From Verrucomicrobia bacterium UBA1200 (GTDB lineage Bacteria > Verrucomicrobiota > Kiritimatiellia > RFP12 > UBA1067): a DNA stretch of 33,096 bases. The stretch covers positions 1 to 33,096 of the forward strand of contig DBXY01000023.1 of NCBI GenBank assembly GCA_002309765.1. Reading direction: 5' to 3'. Every line of letters begins with the position of its first letter. The first letter of the stretch is position 1. Shown piece after piece: positions 25,054-32,358 of this stretch. The position numbers and the translations under genes were made by a program. The notes under the pieces are model-generated. The model was not told where the DNA came from. It saw only the letters and a program-made list of their open reading frames with translations, and searched no databases.

Positions 25054-25602
25054 TTACTTGCTGAATTTGCGGCGGAGACCGAAAGCGGCCGCGCCGAGAG
25101 CCAACAGCGCCATGCTGGTCGGTTCCGGAACGTCCGGGATGATCGGATCATCGCCGCTGCCAGCAGTATAAGTTTCCCACTTAACGGAATCAGCGACATT
25201 ACCGAAAGCGAAGATCACATTACCAGCATTTCCCGTCTTATTAACGTCTTTCACTGAAGTAACGCCATACTTCCAATTCCCTTTGTCATCGGCTGCGGTG
25301 ATTACCGCAACAAATGCAGAGTATTCACCAGTCGACAAACCATCAGTGATTCCGCTGCCAGTCGTAGTGGCAGGAACGTTAGCCACACCATTTTCTCCGG
25401 CAACACCCTTATTGCCCCATGCTATGGATGACAAATCGGTCTTACCTGCGGCCATCAGTTCTATAGCGCTGTCAGTATCTGACCCGCTAACGAGGAATGC
25501 AGTAGAACCTGCGCCAATACCAGCTACAGACCATTGAAGTCCAATAGCCTCTGATACAACGGCAACTAACAAAGCCGCTGCAATCATAATCATTTTTTTC
25601 AT
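25054..25602 (-). CDS. PEP-CTERM exported protein
   Basis: A 182-residue exported protein. MKKMIMIAAALLVAVVSEAI is the signal peptide. The body (GLQWSVAGIGAGSTAFLVSG..., AGKTDLSSIAWGN, WKYGVTSVKDVNKTGNAGN) is beta-rich and not recognised. It ends with VPEPTSMALLALGAAAFG followed by LRRKFSK: the PEP motif, a membrane helix and a basic tail, the sorting signal cut by exosortase. No exosortase gene is in this window. Two ATG codons six bases apart are possible; I prefer the second because the GGAAAGG site is only a few bases before the first. It shares a strand and a 60-nt gap with the upstream repeat-containing secreted protein, with a long palindrome between them. Confidence 0.85.
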   Translation of the reverse strand: MKKMIMIAAALLVAVVSEAIGLQWSVAGIGAGSTAFLVSGSDTDSAIELMAAGKTDLSSIAWGNKGVAGENGVANVPATTTGSGITDGLSTGEYSAFVAVITAADDKGNWKYGVTSVKDVNKTGNAGNVIFAFGNVADSVKWETYTAGSGDDPIIPDVPEPTSMALLALGAAAFGLRRKFSK

Positions 25603-25621
25603 TTTCATTTCCTTTCCAAAA

Positions 25622-25652
25622 TTCTTCGAAAATGACTGTCATTAACGAAGAA
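25622..25652. promoter_or_regulatory. Long palindrome between two secreted-protein genes
   Basis: TTCTTCG (25622-25628) and CGAAGAA (25646-25652) are perfect inverted repeats enclosing a second inverted pair ATGAC-T-GTCAT (25632-25642). It starts about 10 bp after the stop of the upstream gene and ends about 20 bp before the PEP-CTERM start. It may be an AT-rich terminator/attenuator, an mRNA-stabilising hairpin or an operator; there is only a short ATTTT tail on the minus strand. Confidence 0.55.
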
Positions 25653-25662
25653 ATCAAAAGAA

Positions 25663-26424
25663 TCAATATGGAGGAGTGAACGTAATATCCAAATCAGCCG
25701 CTGAGGTAAACAAACCAACACCGTCTCCTGGATTTAAAGAAGCGGAAACCGCCCCATAGCTCGCATCACCCCACCAATAATCAGTCTGCTGACCGTTCAT
25801 ATCCGCCAACGGATCGTAGTAATAATACTCACCGATAACAGCGCCGCCGGCATCAAGGGTTTGGATAATTTCACCACCCCATCCAATTCCGCCTGCGCCA
25901 CCATCCGAAATGGTGATGTTAGTTAAGGGCAGAGGTGCTGGATAGAAATTACCAGTGAAGTTGTAACCAGCCACAGATTTAATAGTCACACCTTTGCTGG
26001 GAACTTCGCCAGCTGTAGTAAACGTTAAATCCTCACTGGAGGTATACAATCCAAAACCATCAGCAACTGAAATTGCGACATCCACTGCTTGATAAGCTGC
26101 ATCACCCCACCAATAATCAGTCTGCTGACCGTTCACATCTGCCAACGGATCATAATAGTAATACTCACCGATAACAGCGCCGCCGGCATCAAGGGTTTGG
26201 AGGATTTCACCACCCCATCCAATTCCGCCTGCGCCACCATCCGAAATGGTGATGCTCTTCAAAGAAATCGTATCGGCACCAACGTCTTGAAACATTGGGG
26301 CGAACCAATTGTAGCCAGACGTCGAGGTCTTCTTCGTGTAGCCAACGATGTTGTCGCTAGTGATATCAGCGGAAACGAATCCGACGACCATCAGAGCTGC
26401 ACAAGCTGCTAACATTTTCTTCAT
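25663..26424 (-). CDS. Secreted protein with two near-identical internal repeats
   Basis: A 253-residue exported protein of unknown function. MKKMLAACAALMVVGFVSA is the signal peptide, followed by DITSDNIVGYTKK and GYNWFAPMFQDVG, an N-terminal pattern I recall from small secreted proteins of this bacterial group. Two copies of a 112-residue unit follow; the core ITISDGGAGGIGWGGE...LDAGGAVIGEYYYYDPLAD...QQTDYWWGDA is nearly unchanged in both (residues about 58-112 and 170-224). The glycine- and tyrosine-rich core suggests a structural or adhesive role (inference). Of the nested ATG codons I chose the second (26424), which puts GGAGG at 7 nt; the first is only 1 nt away. Base composition is lower in GC than the neighbours. 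Confidence 0.85.
   Translation of the reverse strand: MKKMLAACAALMVVGFVSADITSDNIVGYTKKTSTSGYNWFAPMFQDVGADTISLKSITISDGGAGGIGWGGEILQTLDAGGAVIGEYYYYDPLADVNGQQTDYWWGDAAYQAVDVAISVADGFGLYTSSEDLTFTTAGEVPSKGVTIKSVAGYNFTGNFYPAPLPLTNITISDGGAGGIGWGGEIIQTLDAGGAVIGEYYYYDPLADMNGQQTDYWWGDASYGAVSASLNPGDGVGLFTSAADLDITFTPPY
25763..25918 (-). repeat. 156-bp direct repeat, copy 1 (within the secreted protein gene)
   Basis: Matches 26099-26254 over 156 bp with 7 differences by my count and no gaps. The offset of 336 bp is 112 codons, so the frame is kept. Several differences are third-position changes. Confidence 0.9.
26099..26254 (-). repeat. 156-bp direct repeat, copy 2 (within the secreted protein gene)
   Basis: Partner of 25763-25918. 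The sequence outside the 156-bp core diverges much more, which suggests recent duplication of only the core or gene conversion of it. Confidence 0.9.
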
Positions 26425-26436
26425 TTTCATTCCTCC

Positions 26437-26470
26437 AATTGCCGCTTCGGGGACCTCCCGAGTGGCAATT
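26437..26470 (-). promoter_or_regulatory. Leader hairpin abutting the ribosome-binding site
   Basis: AATTGCC (26437-26443) pairs with GGCAATT (26464-26470), enclosing an inner CGGG/CCCG stem (26448-26451 with 26457-26460). On the minus strand the hairpin ends directly at the GGAGG (26432-26436) of the repeat-containing secreted protein gene, so it could control translation or mRNA stability. Confidence 0.5.
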
Positions 26471-26522
26471 TTGAGTGTCCTAAAGGAGCCGAAACTCCTA
26501 CCATTTCCAAAAACAAGACCAT

Positions 26523-26551
26523 ATTATGCCATAACCGGGCATAAAGGTCAA
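26523..26551 (-). promoter_or_regulatory. Sigma70-type promoter of the repeat-protein / PEP-CTERM unit
   Basis: On the minus strand TTGACC (26546-26551), a 17-bp spacer and CATAAT (26523-26528). The start near 26516 gives a leader of about 92 nt that contains the hairpin at 26437-26470. Confidence 0.75.
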
Positions 26552-27191
26552 CAACCAAAACAGAAAAATTTTCGCTCCCGAAAACCGCAGCGGAATTCTT
26601 GCCCCGCAATCAGCACGCCGCCAGCCAAATCCCGGCTCGTCCACCGTTGCGGAAACCCGGATCCCTTGCACCGTTAAAACCGCCTTCAGCGGCTCCCGGC
26701 CCCGGCACAACCGCCTCCGCTTTCTTCCCGCCCGTGAACCGTCCGGCCTGGCCGCGCACAACAACAACGAAAGAATGAAACCATAACAACGCGCTTCCAA
26801 ACCCGCCGGCCCCCGCTAGGGAGCGTCAGCGCCGTAACCAAAAGGCCCTGGAAAATCCGCCCGGCTGCCCTGCGGCGGCCCGGCCCGTTTGCGTCCGTTT
26901 TTCCACATCAGACCGCGCCCGCCTGAAACGGGCACAATCCGACCTTTTTTTACAACAGCGCGGATATTAGCATAACGCCAAGAGGAATGCAAGGGGAAAA
27001 ATGAAAAAATAATCATTTTTTTTTTGAAGCAGCCTGTGGGAAGGAAAGGACTTGCGCCGGGGTTTTCCTTTTTGCTATTATTACGGCGTGTCCTTGAGAA
27101 TGGGTACCGCTTGTGCGGCAAAGAGAAGTCCGGATGTCTGAAGTCCGAAGTCTCGCGGTTGAACGGCAAGCTATAGTTGAAGGGGCGAAAG
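26552..27191. other. Gene-free stretch of about 640 bp between divergent transcription units
   Basis: No convincing gene or known RNA. The part 26560-26930 is GC-rich, with open frames on the minus strand (26498-26800, 26816-27361) that lack Shine-Dalgarno sites and domains and overlap a promoter or a real gene start. An AT-rich inverted repeat AAAAATGA/TCATTTTT lies at about 26999-27020. A possible plus-strand promoter for the glycosidase (TTGCGC 27052-27057, 18 bp, TATTAT 27076-27081) has a good -10 but a poor -35. The GC-rich part may be a decayed gene. Confidence 0.4.
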
Positions 27192-29348
27192 ATGAATCGG
27201 GTGATATTGGGATGCGCGGCGGTTTGCTGCGCGGCGTCGGTTTGGGCCGACATTGTGCTGTTTGACGCGGCGGCCACCCCCGCCGACGCGATCCGCGCGC
27301 AGGATAACGCGGAGATCGCCCTGAAGGACGGCGTTCTGCGCGTCAAGACGCCGAAATCCAACGCCTACCCCGGCGCGCGAATCAGCGGCAAGTGGGATTT
27401 AACTGGGCACAACGTTGTGGAGGTCGAACTGGACCAAGCATACGCCGGCAGCTGGCCGATGCGGCTGCGCCTGCTGAACCCGGGCGGCAACCCCGGCGCG
27501 CGGAAGGATTCCTACGTGAACGTCTTCCGCACGGACGGCAAGAAAAGAGTTTTCTCCAACTTCGTGCCGCCACGCATGCCGGAGTGGGACAAAATCGTGC
27601 AGAAGCTGACAGTGGTCCGCAAATGGGCGCTCCCCGCGGCGGTTTTCCGCTCCATCGACATCGACGGGCTGGAGTGGGACCGCAAAATCTCCTTCTGCGA
27701 CTTGGACCCGGCCAACGTTACGGAGGTGGCGGTCTATTACAACGCGCCGATCGAGGCGCACGAATTCGGCATCCGCCGCATCGTCGCCAAGAAGAGCGAG
27801 GCGCAGGTCGCCGAATTCGCGAAGATGAACGCGGACACCTTCTTCCCGTTCATCGACCAATACGGGCAGTTCAAGTGGAAAGAGTGGCCGGACAAGGTCC
27901 ATTCCGACGCCGACCTGCGGCGGATGCGCGATAAGGAGCGGGAAGACCTCGCCGCGCACCCCGGCCCCGACAGGCGGGACAAGTTCGGCGGCTGGCTCGA
28001 CGGCCCGCAACTGAAGGCGACGGGCGCGTTCCGCGTGGAAAAGGTGGACGGCAAATGGTGGATGGTCGATCCGGAGGGGCGCCTCTGGTGGTCGCACGGC
28101 CCGGTGCGCGTAACGCCGTCGAGCGCGATCACGCCGCTCGACCAGCACGAGGACTGGTTCGAGAGACTTCCCGCCGCAGATTCGCCGTTCGCGCAGTTCT
28201 ACACCACGCGCGACGAGCTGCTTTGGCCGTATTATGTCAAGCGCAACATCAAACGCACCTACGACTTCTCCGCCGCCAACATCCGCCGCAAGTACGGCGA
28301 AAATTGGTTTGACGCTTACGCCGACCTCTCGCACCGCCGGCTGCGTTCGTGGGGGTGCAACACCATCGCCAACAGTTCCGACAAACGGATCTGCCTGATG
28401 GACCGCACGCCCTACACCGACCGCTTCGAGCTGAAGTCCCGCCCGCTGGTGGACAAGGGCATGTGGTGGCCATTCCGCGACCCGTTCGACCCCAGCTTCC
28501 GACAAAACGTGCGGGAGAACATGGAGGCCCATAAGGAGGAGATGGAAGACCCGTGGTGTTTCGGCTTTTTCGTGGACAACGAGTTGTCCTGGGGCGGCGA
28601 CGGGGATCTGGCGCGCTGGACGCTGCAAGGCCCCGCCGACCTCTGCGCCAAGACGGAGTTCCGCCGCTGGCTGCAGGCGAAGTACCCCGACGCTGACGCG
28701 CTCAACCGCGCCTGGTGGAAGGGCGAGAAGGTCTATGCCGACTGGGACGCCTTCCTGACCGCCACAAAGGTTCCGGGGGCGGACGCGAACGCCGACCTAA
28801 ACGCCTTTGCCTGCGAGATCGCCGAAGCCTACTACCGCAACATCCGCGAGGAGTTTAAGAAAGCCGCGCCGAACAAGCTCTACATGGGCTGCCGCTATGC
28901 CGGCGGGGCGAAGGATTTCGTGCTGCGCGCGGCGGCGAAGTACTGCGACATCATCAGCTTCAACCGCTACGCGAAGGAGATCAGCGGGTTAAATCTGCCA
29001 AAGGGTATCGACAAGCCGGTGATTATCGGCGAGTTCCATTTCGGGGCGCTCGACCGCGGCCCGTTCTGCCCCGGCCTGATTATGCTGAAGGACCAGAACG
29101 AGCGCGCCGCCGTTTATCGTCAGTACGTGCGCTCGGCGCTGGAAAACCCCATCATCATCGGGGTGCACTGGCACCAGTACAGCGACCAGGCCACCAGCGG
29201 GCGCTTCGACGGCGAGAACATGCAGGTCGGCTGGACCGACGTATGCGACACCCCGTATTGGGAAACCGTCGCCGCCATCCGCGAGATCGGCTACCCCATG
29301 TACGAAATCCGCTGGAAGGCTGCCCGCACTACATCAACGGAGAAGTAA
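27192..29348 (+). CDS. Secreted agarase-like / GH-A clan glycoside hydrolase
   Basis: A 718-residue exported enzyme. MNRVILGCAAVCCAASVWA is the signal peptide. Residues about 20-215 form a beta-sandwich, carbohydrate-binding-like module (KWDLTGHNVVEVELDQAY; EAHEFGIRRIVAKK). The catalytic TIM barrel follows from WWMVDPEGRLWWSHGPVRV, with the acid/base Glu in FFVDNELSW (E464) and the probable nucleophile in VIIGEFHFG (E614), 150 residues apart as in clan GH-A. GRFDGENMQVGWTDVCDTPY near the end strongly recalls GH50 beta-agarases; a beta-galactosidase-like GH42 relative is the alternative. It would cut a beta-linked galactan or similar glycan outside the cytoplasm. The ATG at 27192 has a modest AAGGGG site. 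The rarA gene starts 3 nt after its stop. Confidence 0.87.
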   Translation: MNRVILGCAAVCCAASVWADIVLFDAAATPADAIRAQDNAEIALKDGVLRVKTPKSNAYPGARISGKWDLTGHNVVEVELDQAYAGSWPMRLRLLNPGGNPGARKDSYVNVFRTDGKKRVFSNFVPPRMPEWDKIVQKLTVVRKWALPAAVFRSIDIDGLEWDRKISFCDLDPANVTEVAVYYNAPIEAHEFGIRRIVAKKSEAQVAEFAKMNADTFFPFIDQYGQFKWKEWPDKVHSDADLRRMRDKEREDLAAHPGPDRRDKFGGWLDGPQLKATGAFRVEKVDGKWWMVDPEGRLWWSHGPVRVTPSSAITPLDQHEDWFERLPAADSPFAQFYTTRDELLWPYYVKRNIKRTYDFSAANIRRKYGENWFDAYADLSHRRLRSWGCNTIANSSDKRICLMDRTPYTDRFELKSRPLVDKGMWWPFRDPFDPSFRQNVRENMEAHKEEMEDPWCFGFFVDNELSWGGDGDLARWTLQGPADLCAKTEFRRWLQAKYPDADALNRAWWKGEKVYADWDAFLTATKVPGADANADLNAFACEIAEAYYRNIREEFKKAAPNKLYMGCRYAGGAKDFVLRAAAKYCDIISFNRYAKEISGLNLPKGIDKPVIIGEFHFGALDRGPFCPGLIMLKDQNERAAVYRQYVRSALENPIIIGVHWHQYSDQATSGRFDGENMQVGWTDVCDTPYWETVAAIREIGYPMYEIRWKAARTTSTEK

Positions 29349-29351
29349 CCC

Positions 29352-30710
29352 ATGCGTAAGCGAGACGACGCGCCCGATTTGTTCGTAAGCGCAAAAGAGT
29401 TTGACGAAAGCACCCCGTTGGCGGAGCGCATGAGGCCGCAAACGTTGGACGAGGTGTGCGGTCAGGCGCACCTGATCGGGGCGGGAAAGGTACTCCGGAC
29501 GCTGATCGAGCGCGACACCGTTCCGTCGATGATCTTCTGGGGTCCGCCCGGCGTCGGCAAAACGACGCTCGCGACGGTAATCGCCCGCACCACCGACGCC
29601 CGCTTCATAACCTTCTCCGCCGTGACGAGCGGGATCAAGGAAATCAAGGAGGTGATGGGCAAGGCCGACGAAGCGCGGGCCTACGGGCAGAAGACCATTG
29701 TCTTTGTTGACGAAATCCACCGTTTCAACAAGGCGCAGCAGGACGCCTTCCTGCCGTTCGTGGAGCGCGGCAGCATCATCCTCATCGGCGCGACCACGGA
29801 GAACCCGTCGTTCGAGGTGAACGGCGCGCTTCTTTCGCGCTGCAAGGTGTTCGTGCTGAAACCGATTTCGGAGGACGACCTTGCCGCGCTGCTCCGCCGG
29901 GCCATAACCGACAAACGCGGATTCGGGGAGAAACGCGTGGTTATCGCTGACGACCTGATACGCGCCATTGCCGTGTTTGCGAACGGCGACGCCCGAGCCG
30001 CGCTTTCCACGCTGGAAATGGTGGCGCTGAACAGCGACGAGACCGACGGCGTAATCTCGGTTACGGAGGACAGCGTGGAGCAGTGCATCTCGCGCAAGTC
30101 GCTCCTATACGACAAAAGCGGCGAGGAGCATTACAACATCATATCCGCGCTGCACAAGTCGATGCGCAACTCCGACCCCGACGCCGCGGTCTATTGGCTC
30201 GCCAGAATGCTGGAGGGCGGCGAAGACCCGCTGTACGTGGCGCGACGGGTGACGCGCTTTGCGAGTGAGGATGTTGGACTAGCCGATCCCCGCGCACTCG
30301 AAATCGCCGTAGCCGCCTACCACGCCTGCCACTTCATCGGGATGCCCGAATGCACCGTGCATCTCGCCGAGGCCGTGATCTACCTTTCGCTCGCTCCGAA
30401 GTCCAACTCCTCCTATATCGCCTACGAGCGGGCCAAGAAGGACGCGCTCTCCCGCACCGCCGACCCGGTCCCGCTCGCCATCCGCAACGCCGCCACGAAA
30501 CTGATGAAGGAAGTCGGTTACGGCAAAGGGTACCGGTTAGCGCACTACGAGGAGAACAAGATCGCCGACCTCGACTGCCTGCCCGACGCGCTGCTCGGCA
30601 CCGAATACTACACGCCCACGGAGGAAGGCGTGGAAGCGCGGATCAAAGCGCGTCTGGCGCAAATCAAGGCATGGAAAGCCGAATTGAAAAAGAGGAGAAA
30701 AAGTGATTAG
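29352..30710 (+). CDS. rarA: Replication-associated recombination protein A (RarA/MgsA), AAA+ ATPase
   Basis: A 452-residue cytoplasmic AAA+ ATPase related to clamp loaders that acts at stalled replication forks. The N-terminal PLAERMRPQTLDEVCGQAHL is the family hallmark; Walker A is GPPGVGKTT (64-72), Walker B is FVDEIHRFNKAQQD (D120, E121), sensor 1 lies in LIGATTENPSFEVN, and LLSRCKVFVL carries the arginine finger. The C-terminal tetramerisation domain is complete (HYNIISALHKSMRNSDPDAA; RRVTRFASEDVGLADPRAL). The length is normal. It starts 3 nt after the glycosidase stop, an unusual partner, and may depend on its mRNA. The next small gene begins at or just after its stop. Confidence 0.96.
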   Translation: MRKRDDAPDLFVSAKEFDESTPLAERMRPQTLDEVCGQAHLIGAGKVLRTLIERDTVPSMIFWGPPGVGKTTLATVIARTTDARFITFSAVTSGIKEIKEVMGKADEARAYGQKTIVFVDEIHRFNKAQQDAFLPFVERGSIILIGATTENPSFEVNGALLSRCKVFVLKPISEDDLAALLRRAITDKRGFGEKRVVIADDLIRAIAVFANGDARAALSTLEMVALNSDETDGVISVTEDSVEQCISRKSLLYDKSGEEHYNIISALHKSMRNSDPDAAVYWLARMLEGGEDPLYVARRVTRFASEDVGLADPRALEIAVAAYHACHFIGMPECTVHLAEAVIYLSLAPKSNSSYIAYERAKKDALSRTADPVPLAIRNAATKLMKEVGYGKGYRLAHYEENKIADLDCLPDALLGTEYYTPTEEGVEARIKARLAQIKAWKAELKKRRKSD

Positions 30711-30732
30711 GGGAGGAGGTACGAAAGCTGCT

Positions 30733-31209
30733 ATGAAAAGATTCTCGATAAAAAACGTTGTCATCGCCGTTCTGGCGGTTTTGGGCATCGTATTTCTGGC
30801 GTTGGCGATTGATCTCGGAAACGTTATCTGCAAGCGGGACTCGAGCGTAAACACCTCCGTCGAAAAACGCGAAGTGCGTTTCTACAAAGACGGCGACAAC
30901 TGGTACGCGGACATTCCGCAACACACGCAACAGCAAAACCAGATGGTTGCCGGCGCCGACACGCTTCTCGACACCGTCGCCGACGGGCGCGGCAAGGTTT
31001 CGGTGGTTCTTTCGGCGGATATCGCGACCCCAGACGAATGGCAGATGCACCTTCACATCGTGGAGCACGACAAGTACGGCGCAACCTACCGGGTCCGCAC
31101 CGCCGGACAGTCGTCCTCCCGTTTAATCTGGCTTTGCAACGTGACGCACACCGTGTTCGGCGGCGAACATCCCACCGACATCTACATTCACTCGATCAAG
31201 GCTGAGTGA
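30733..31209 (+). CDS. Small membrane-anchored hypothetical protein
   Basis: A 158-residue protein I cannot assign. MKRFSIKNVVIAVLAVLGIV begins with basic residues followed by one membrane helix (about 7-27), so the rest probably faces the periplasm. The globular part carries EVRFYKDGDNWYADIPQHTQ, a helix QMVAGADTLLDTVADG, and the closing WLCNVTHTVFGGEHPTDIYI, a compact alpha/beta pattern. An alternative GTG start at 30703 overlaps the rarA stop and has its own GAGGAG; I prefer 30733, preceded by AGGAGGT at 12 nt, because it gives a normal N-terminal anchor. It is probably co-transcribed with rarA. The T-rich sequence after the stop (31212-31246) has only a weak GCC/GGC hairpin. Confidence 0.75.
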   Translation: MKRFSIKNVVIAVLAVLGIVFLALAIDLGNVICKRDSSVNTSVEKREVRFYKDGDNWYADIPQHTQQQNQMVAGADTLLDTVADGRGKVSVVLSADIATPDEWQMHLHIVEHDKYGATYRVRTAGQSSSRLIWLCNVTHTVFGGEHPTDIYIHSIKAE

Positions 31210-31249
31210 TTGCCTTCTTCGGCGAATTGCGATTTTTTGTTTTTTGCCC

Positions 31250-31279
31250 TTGACTTTTCCACGCCTTTTATGCTAAATT
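31250..31279 (+). promoter_or_regulatory. Promoter for the tRNA-Val gene
   Basis: TTGACT (31250-31255), an 18-bp spacer and TAAATT (31274-31279), followed by the tRNA 20 bp downstream. Confidence 0.55.
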
Positions 31280-31299
31280 TTCACCCGTTTTTCGACGGA

Positions 31300-31376
31300 G
31301 GGCAATTAGCTCAGTTGGTTAGAGCACTACCTTGACATGGTAGGGGTCACTGGTTCGAGTCCAGTATTGCCCACCA
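31300..31376 (+). tRNA. tRNA-Val (anticodon GAC)
   Basis: A full cloverleaf: 7-bp acceptor stem GGGCAAT/ATTGCCC, D-arm GCTC/GAGC, anticodon stem CTACC/GGTAG with loop TTGACAT (anticodon GAC), T-arm ACTGG/CCAGT with TTCGAGT, discriminator A and an encoded CCA end (31374-31376). Confidence 0.97.
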
Positions 31377-31387
31377 TCTTGGCAATG

Positions 31388-31412
31388 GCGTTCGCGAGGC
31401 GAACGCTTTTTT
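31388..31412 (+). terminator. Rho-independent terminator between the two tRNA genes
   Basis: A perfect 8-bp stem GCGTTCGC (31388-31395) with GCGAACGC (31399-31406), GAG loop and six T. It ends the tRNA-Val transcript 12 nt after the CCA and leaves only 9 nt before tRNA-Leu, so tRNA-Leu needs read-through or a promoter overlapping this site. Confidence 0.9.
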
Positions 31413-31421
31413 AGTCTTTGA

Positions 31422-31506
31422 GCCGGAGTGGTGGAATGGCAGACACATCGGACTTAAAATCCGAAACGGGTTAAACCGTGTGCGGGTTCGATCCCCGCCT
31501 CCGGCA
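31422..31506 (+). tRNA. tRNA-Leu (anticodon TAA)
   Basis: An 85-nt class II tRNA: acceptor stem GCCGGAG/CTCCGGC, anticodon stem TCGGA/TCCGA with loop CTTAAAA (anticodon TAA), a long variable arm (ACGGGTTAAACCGTGT region), T-arm GCGGG/CCCGC with TTCGATC and discriminator A. Unlike the neighbouring tRNA-Val, CCA is not encoded. A phage-like gene module begins immediately downstream, making the 3' end of this gene a possible integration site. Confidence 0.97.
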
Positions 31507-31671
31507 CTTCCAAACGCCAAATTTATAATGGGTTGGCGCATTTTCGGCAAAAAATAGCACTTTTTCACATTTCCGCAAATTTGCCCTTTTGCCCCTATTC
31601 CATACCCCACAAAAAACCACCAAATAACCACCAGACTTCCACCAACCCGCCGAAACCGACAGCGCAAGGGT

Positions 31672-31706
31672 AAAAAAAAACGCCCCGGCACGAAGGAACC
31701 GGGGCG
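31672..31706 (-). terminator. Rho-independent terminator of the phage-like operon
   Basis: An 8-bp perfect stem CGCCCCGG (31681-31688) with CCGGGGCG (31699-31706); read on the minus strand it is followed by nine T. It lies 83 bp past the last gene of the module. The rest of 31507-31788 holds no gene I can support; a second imperfect inverted repeat (AGCCGG 31711-31716 with CCGGCT 31734-31739) lies beside it. Confidence 0.9.
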
Positions 31707-31788
31707 GAAAAGCCGGCAGGACAAACACAAAACCCGGCTTTTTGAGTGCCGCATGGGATCGGATAACCCAGCCGCAACGGCTGGAAAC

Positions 31789-32355
31789 TCATTCAATTAC
31801 GGGCGAATGCCTTTTGCCCTTCCACTTGCTTTCCGCGCCCACGCCTTGGCATTCGGGGAACGCGGCCAGCAAACGCCGCTCTATCTGGAATTGCCTTTGC
31901 CTTGAGACTCCCCGCAGCCGGGCGGTTTCCGCCTGCGTGTATCCGCGCAGCAGCATTTGGGCGTGTTCGGCGTTCGCCCTCACGCGCATTAGCCGACAAA
32001 GGAAATCGGCCAGCACTTCCCAGCCCTTCGCGGCTTTGAACCCCAGCGCGTCGGCAACCGCGCCCGGATCGCCCCGCAGCGGGGCAAGATCCGACAAATC
32101 GGCGGCTGAAAAGCTCATAATGCCGCCCACCAGCAAATCAATGTCGCGATCCGCCATCCCGGAAATCTCCAGCTTGCGGGGTTTGAGCAGTTCGCGGTAA
32201 TCCGGGCTTGCCTGTTGGTGCAAAACGCCGTCCGGGTTCGGCATGGCGTTGAGGGATACGAAGCATTTCCCGTGGTTGCTGGTTTCGGGAAGCTTGCAAT
32301 CCTTCCAGCACCATTCGCCCGGCCCGCCGTAAGGGCAATTGTGGCAAAACGGCAT
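31789..32355 (-). CDS. Phage-like protein with N-terminal Cys cluster and C-terminal HTH
   Basis: A 188-residue protein of unknown function. Its N-terminus has a dense cysteine set (CHNCPYGGPGEWCWKDC, then KCF), which probably binds zinc or a cluster. The C-terminal part AHAQMLLRGYTQAETARLRG followed by VSRQRQFQIERRLLAAF reads like a helix-turn-helix of the sigma-region-4 or terminase-small-subunit kind. The middle (MADRDIDLLVGGIMSFSAAD) is helical. It starts 3 nt after the stop of the terminase-small-subunit-like gene, behind GAGGGGTG, and is the last gene before a strong terminator. It could be a late regulator or a DNA-packaging accessory; this is inference from neighbours and the HTH. Confidence 0.72.
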   Translation of the reverse strand: MPFCHNCPYGGPGEWCWKDCKLPETSNHGKCFVSLNAMPNPDGVLHQQASPDYRELLKPRKLEISGMADRDIDLLVGGIMSFSAADLSDLAPLRGDPGAVADALGFKAAKGWEVLADFLCRLMRVRANAEHAQMLLRGYTQAETARLRGVSRQRQFQIERRLLAAFPECQGVGAESKWKGKRHSPVIE

Positions 32356-32358
32356 TCT

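Noticed and set aside
24869..25171. 100-residue plus-strand open frame near the ATPase promoter
   Set aside because: No ribosome site, it crosses a terminator and runs antisense into the PEP-CTERM gene.
25763..26254. CRISPR-like repeat arrangement
   Set aside because: There are only two long copies, both protein-coding and in frame; no short regularly spaced repeats occur anywhere in the window.
26816..27361. 181-residue minus-strand open frame overlapping the glycosidase start
   Set aside because: It covers the signal peptide of a well-supported plus-strand gene and shows no domain or ribosome site.
31347..31796. 149-residue minus-strand open frame containing GGGDRTRTRF and WWAILDSNQ
   Set aside because: It is antisense to both tRNA genes; such peptides are a familiar artefact of tRNA complements.
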